From assembly GCA_020639135.1 (NCBI GenBank), contig JACKHE010000001.1, positions 310,001-374,000 on the forward strand: a stretch of 64,000 nucleotides of DNA, in the 5' to 3' direction. A program made the position numbers and the translations under genes. Source of the DNA: Phycisphaeraceae bacterium. Its GTDB lineage: Bacteria; Planctomycetota; Phycisphaerae; Phycisphaerales; UBA1924. The notes beneath the pieces were generated by a model, which searched no databases, was not told the origin of the DNA, and was given only the letters and a program-made list of their open reading frames with translations. Below are positions 61,021 to 64,000 of the stretch, piece by piece (the first letter of the stretch is position 1; each line of letters opens with the position of its first letter).

Positions 61021-63561
61021 ATGCCGACAGCACCAAGCGAGCCCGCGCCCACCCCGACCAGAGCCGTCGCCGCCTTCGCCTGCCTCGCGCTGGGCATGAC
61101 CCCCGCGCTGCACCCGGCGATCCGGGCGACGATCCCGCAGATCACCCCGGCGGCGCCGCTCCTGACCGCGCTGCTGCTCGCGCTGATCGCGCTGCGCACA
61201 CCGCCGAGAGCGCGAACATCGCTGCTCGCCCTCGCGGCGATCGCCCTCGGCCTCGGCTGGGCCACGCTCCGCACCACCCACACCCCCCGCGACTTCCTCG
61301 GCGCCCGCATCGACCCGGCCAGCCCGCCGATCATCACCGTCGAGGGCGTCGTCGTCACGCAACCCGAGACCGGCCCCGCCTCGCGCGTCGGCGCCCTGGC
61401 GCGCTTCGCCCCGCCCATCACCGTCACGCGCTTCACGCTCGACGCCGACACGCTCATCAGTTCACCCGCCGCGGTGGAACGCGCCGCGGGATCCCTGCGC
61501 GTGCGCATCGACGAGCCCGCCCCCGGCGTGCGCCTCGGCGACCGCATCCGCATCACCGGGACCGCCCTGCCCATCGCCGCCCCCACCAACCCGGGACAGC
61601 CCGACTTCCGCCCGCGCGCGATCCAGGACCGCATCGCCGGGACGCTCCTGGTCCCCACGCCGGGGCTGATCGAACCCGCGACAACGAAGCCCTCCCGTTT
61701 CCTGGGCGTCACCACAGCCTTCCTCCGCGCCCGCGCCGGCGCGCAGCGCTTCATCCGGGGCTGGATTGCCTCAGCCGCGGGCGACGACGGGAACGCCCGC
61801 GCGCTCCTGGGCGCCATCCTGCTCGGCGAGCGCGACGGCGAGGCGCGCGAACTCAACAGCGCCTTTGCGCGCATCGGGCTCGCGCACCTGCTTGCCATCA
61901 GCGGCCTCCACCTCGTCGCCATCGCCTGGGGCGCGCTGCTCCTGCTCCGCCTCCTGGGCGATCGCCCGAGGCTCGAAACAACAATCGTCATCCTTGCTGT
62001 CCTCGCCTACTGCTTCATCGCGCCGGTGCGGACGCCCATCCTGCGCGCCGCGATCATGGTCCTGGCGCTGCTCGCCGCCGAGCTCGCCGGCCGCCGATAC
62101 CACCCGCTCGCCGTCCTCGCGCTCACCGCCGGGGCCATCATCCTCTGGAAACCGACGGAGCTCGCCGCGGTCGGCTTTCAGCTCAGCTTCGGCGTCGTCG
62201 CCGCGCTGATCGTCTGCACACCCCGGCTCGAGCGGCGGCTGTTCCCCTACGACCCGCCGCCCGACGAGCGCACCACGCGGCAGCTTGTCGCGCAGCGCTG
62301 CCGCCGGCTCCTGCTCGCGGCGCTCGTCGCCTTGGCGATCGCCACACCGCTCGTCGCGCAGCGCATCGGCGTCGTCAGCCCCCTCGCGCCGCTGCTGACC
62401 GCGCTGCTCGCCCCGCCCGTCACGCTCCTGCTCACCGGCGCCTTCGCCGCGATCCTCCTCGGCGCCGTCGTCCCGCCAATCGCCGCGATCACCGGCTCGC
62501 TGCTCGCGCTCCTGGCCGCCGCCATCGCCGGCGTCGCCGTCTTCGCCGACTCGCTCCCCTTCTCGGTCATCCACGTCCCGGGCGTCAGCGCCCTGTGGAC
62601 CATCGGCGCCACGCTGGTCATCGGTTGGTGGCTGTGCGTCGGCGACCGCGCCAACCGCGGCGCCCAGCTCGCCTCGCTGCTCATGATCGCCTGGACCGCC
62701 TTCGCCATCGCGCCGCCACGACTCGACCGCCGGGTCGAAGCACGCATCGACGCCCTCGATGTCGGCGACGGCTCCTGCCTCCTCCTCCGCTCCGGCGACC
62801 ACGCCCTGCTCATCGACGCGGGCTCTGACTACCCCGGCGCCGGGCTGCGCACGCTCCCCCGTGCGCTCCGCGTCCTGGGCGCAGGGCGGGTCCGCACCGC
62901 CGTCATCACGCACGCCAACCTCGATCACTACAACGCGCTGCCCGACCTCGCCGAACCGCTGGGCCTGCGCCGCGTCCTGGTCAGCCGCCACTTCCTCGCC
63001 GACGCCGAGGACGATCCCGATGGCCCGACCGCCGCGCTGCTGAACGATCTCCGCCGCGCGCGCGTCGAGGTGCAACCCATCGCGAGTGGCGACACGATCC
63101 CCCTGGGCGAGCTTTCCGCCGAGGTCCTCTGGCCGCCCGACCCCAGCCCCTTCACCGATGCCAACGACAACTCCGTCGTCCTCCGGCTCGTCGCGCCAAC
63201 CGACGCCGGCGACAGGGCGATCATCATCACTGGCGACATAGAACGCCCCGCGATGGAGCGCCTCTTCGCCGATCACCCCGGACTGCGCGCCGACATCAGC
63301 GAGGCCCCCCACCACGGCAGCGCCGTCACCGGCGCCGCGTTTTTCATCCAGCGCGCAAGCCCCGGCGTCGTCCTCCAGTCCACCGGACCCAGCAGGCTCG
63401 ACGACCCGCGCCTTGACGACGTGAGACAGGGACGGACATGGCTCGTCACCGCGCGCGACGGCGCCCTCTGGGCGGCCATCAACCGCGGCGGGAAGATCAC
63501 AACCGGGTCATTCGTCAATCCGCGCCCGGAGCCGGGCCCGGGATCGTCGCCGACGCCGTGA
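61021..63561 (+). CDS. comEC: ComEC/Rec2 DNA-uptake channel protein
   Basis: 846 residues. Several N-terminal TMs and a DUF4131-like OB region lead into the competence domain (GIGLAHLLAISGLHLVAIAW-like stretch at residues 285-300, with RTPILRAAIMVLALLAAELA). The C-terminal metallo-beta-lactamase domain has VITHANLDHYNALPDL and EAPHHGSAVTG. It forms the inner-membrane channel for transforming DNA. Starts 10 nt after the degenerate dehydrogenase. The last 47 nt overlap the convergent lipoprotein gene. Confidence 0.93.
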   Translation: MPTAPSEPAPTPTRAVAAFACLALGMTPALHPAIRATIPQITPAAPLLTALLLALIALRTPPRARTSLLALAAIALGLGWATLRTTHTPRDFLGARIDPASPPIITVEGVVVTQPETGPASRVGALARFAPPITVTRFTLDADTLISSPAAVERAAGSLRVRIDEPAPGVRLGDRIRITGTALPIAAPTNPGQPDFRPRAIQDRIAGTLLVPTPGLIEPATTKPSRFLGVTTAFLRARAGAQRFIRGWIASAAGDDGNARALLGAILLGERDGEARELNSAFARIGLAHLLAISGLHLVAIAWGALLLLRLLGDRPRLETTIVILAVLAYCFIAPVRTPILRAAIMVLALLAAELAGRRYHPLAVLALTAGAIILWKPTELAAVGFQLSFGVVAALIVCTPRLERRLFPYDPPPDERTTRQLVAQRCRRLLLAALVALAIATPLVAQRIGVVSPLAPLLTALLAPPVTLLLTGAFAAILLGAVVPPIAAITGSLLALLAAAIAGVAVFADSLPFSVIHVPGVSALWTIGATLVIGWWLCVGDRANRGAQLASLLMIAWTAFAIAPPRLDRRVEARIDALDVGDGSCLLLRSGDHALLIDAGSDYPGAGLRTLPRALRVLGAGRVRTAVITHANLDHYNALPDLAEPLGLRRVLVSRHFLADAEDDPDGPTAALLNDLRRARVEVQPIASGDTIPLGELSAEVLWPPDPSPFTDANDNSVVLRLVAPTDAGDRAIIITGDIERPAMERLFADHPGLRADISEAPHHGSAVTGAAFFIQRASPGVVLQSTGPSRLDDPRLDDVRQGRTWLVTARDGALWAAINRGGKITTGSFVNPRPEPGPGSSPTP

Positions 63562-63985
63562 ATCCCTTCTCGGGGCGGTACAGGTCCGCGTCAAAGAGCA
63601 CCTCCGCCAGCCGGCTCGGCGTCAGGTACGTCAGCCGCCCGCGGATCGTCGCCTTCTGGCCCGGCGCCACGCCGATCGCGCCCGGGACCGACGCCGGCAG
63701 CCGCACGACCGCCTCCCCCCGCGCCGGCGCCGTCGCCTCGCAGCTCCGAACGCCGCGGAACACCGTCTCGCCGCCCACCTGCACGCTGTAGCGCGCCTCC
63801 GCCAGCGGCAGGTCAACCGTGTCGGTGTTCTCCACCCGCAGCTCGAACCACAGCACCGCGCCGTCGGGTTCGTCGAACGACGCCGTCATCCCCGACAGCG
63901 CCACGCCCGGCGCCTTCGCGGTTGAGCACCCGAATAACGCCGCGCACATCGACAGGAACACGGCGGCGGTCATCACTCGTTGCAT
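63515..63985 (-). CDS. LEA14-like (WHy-domain) lipoprotein
   Basis: 156 residues from ATG 63985, 8 nt after GGAGGG. Lipobox in LSMCAALFGCST (Cys20). The mature region (VALSGMTASFDEPDGAVLWF, LRVENTDTVDLPLAEARYSV) matches the LEA14/water-stress-and-hypersensitive-response beta-sandwich. Probably a membrane-anchored periplasmic protein; role unknown. Convergent with comEC, overlapping by 47 nt. Confidence 0.82.
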   Translation of the reverse strand: MQRVMTAAVFLSMCAALFGCSTAKAPGVALSGMTASFDEPDGAVLWFELRVENTDTVDLPLAEARYSVQVGGETVFRGVRSCEATAPARGEAVVRLPASVPGAIGVAPGQKATIRGRLTYLTPSRLAEVLFDADLYRPEKGFTASATIPGPAPGAD

Positions 63986-64000
63986 CACGGCGTCCCTCCG

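Overview
The window is a GC-rich bacterial chromosome segment that looks like a member of the Planctomycetota, most likely class Phycisphaerae. Evidence: four secreted proteins end in a single dockerin-like Ca-binding half-repeat of the DLNGDGVVDTADLGILLG type; several membrane proteins carry the CPxCxYDLxGLxxxxCPECG zinc ribbon; EF-Tu and a SecA-like cluster are divergent. No rRNA, phage, insertion sequence or CRISPR array was found. The taxonomic call is inference from recognised protein types, not from a marker-gene tree.

Layout. 1-3.1 kb: secreted/dockerin and small membrane proteins. 3.3-11.9 kb: a YhaM-like HD nuclease, a Lon-N-domain protein, a pentapeptide-repeat potassium channel behind an HscA-like Hsp70, pheT and a lipoprotein. 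11.9-19.0 kb: the most interesting block, a translationally coupled set of a GAF-HlyD adaptor, a PqqD-M50-lipoyl membrane protease and a truncated SecA-like ATPase, with a divergent periplasmic adaptor; it resembles a dedicated peptide or protein export/maturation machine. 19.0-21.8 kb: an ArsR-type regulator, SRPBCC and DUF1579 cassette, plus rlmE. 21.9-26.4 kb: tRNA-Ala, mscL and three dockerin-type secreted proteins. 26.6-30.2 kb: small membrane proteins, an acidic protein, a ferredoxin and a histone-like basic repeat protein. 30.4-38.4 kb: an M16 homologue lacking its zinc site, metG, a hydroxyacid dehydrogenase, zinc-ribbon membrane proteins and kbl. 38.6-42.1 kb: PilZ, EEP phosphatase, thioredoxin-like and CPBP protease genes.

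42.2-48.4 kb is core translation and transcription: rplM-rpsI, an RluA-type pseudouridine synthase, and, on the minus strand, tRNA-Thr - tuf - rpmG - tRNA-Trp - secE - nusG - rdgB. 48.5-50.3 kb holds a heptose-type HAD phosphatase coupled to a GT9 glycosyltransferase. 50.3-64 kb carries a degenerate PPP-type phosphatase, queF, a TPR lipoprotein, nfo, an AtoE-type transporter, a terpenoid-cyclase-fold secreted protein, rsmE, an acidic tail-anchored protein, a second degenerate hydroxyacid dehydrogenase, comEC and a LEA14-like lipoprotein.

Two sequence-scale themes run through the window. First, many genes have a TANNNT box only 5-9 nt before the start codon and no Shine-Dalgarno, which predicts leaderless mRNAs. 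Second, intergenic gaps repeatedly hold short hairpins with conserved outer arms and changing, self-complementary inner arms, and a roughly 177 bp inverted-repeat element occurs twice.
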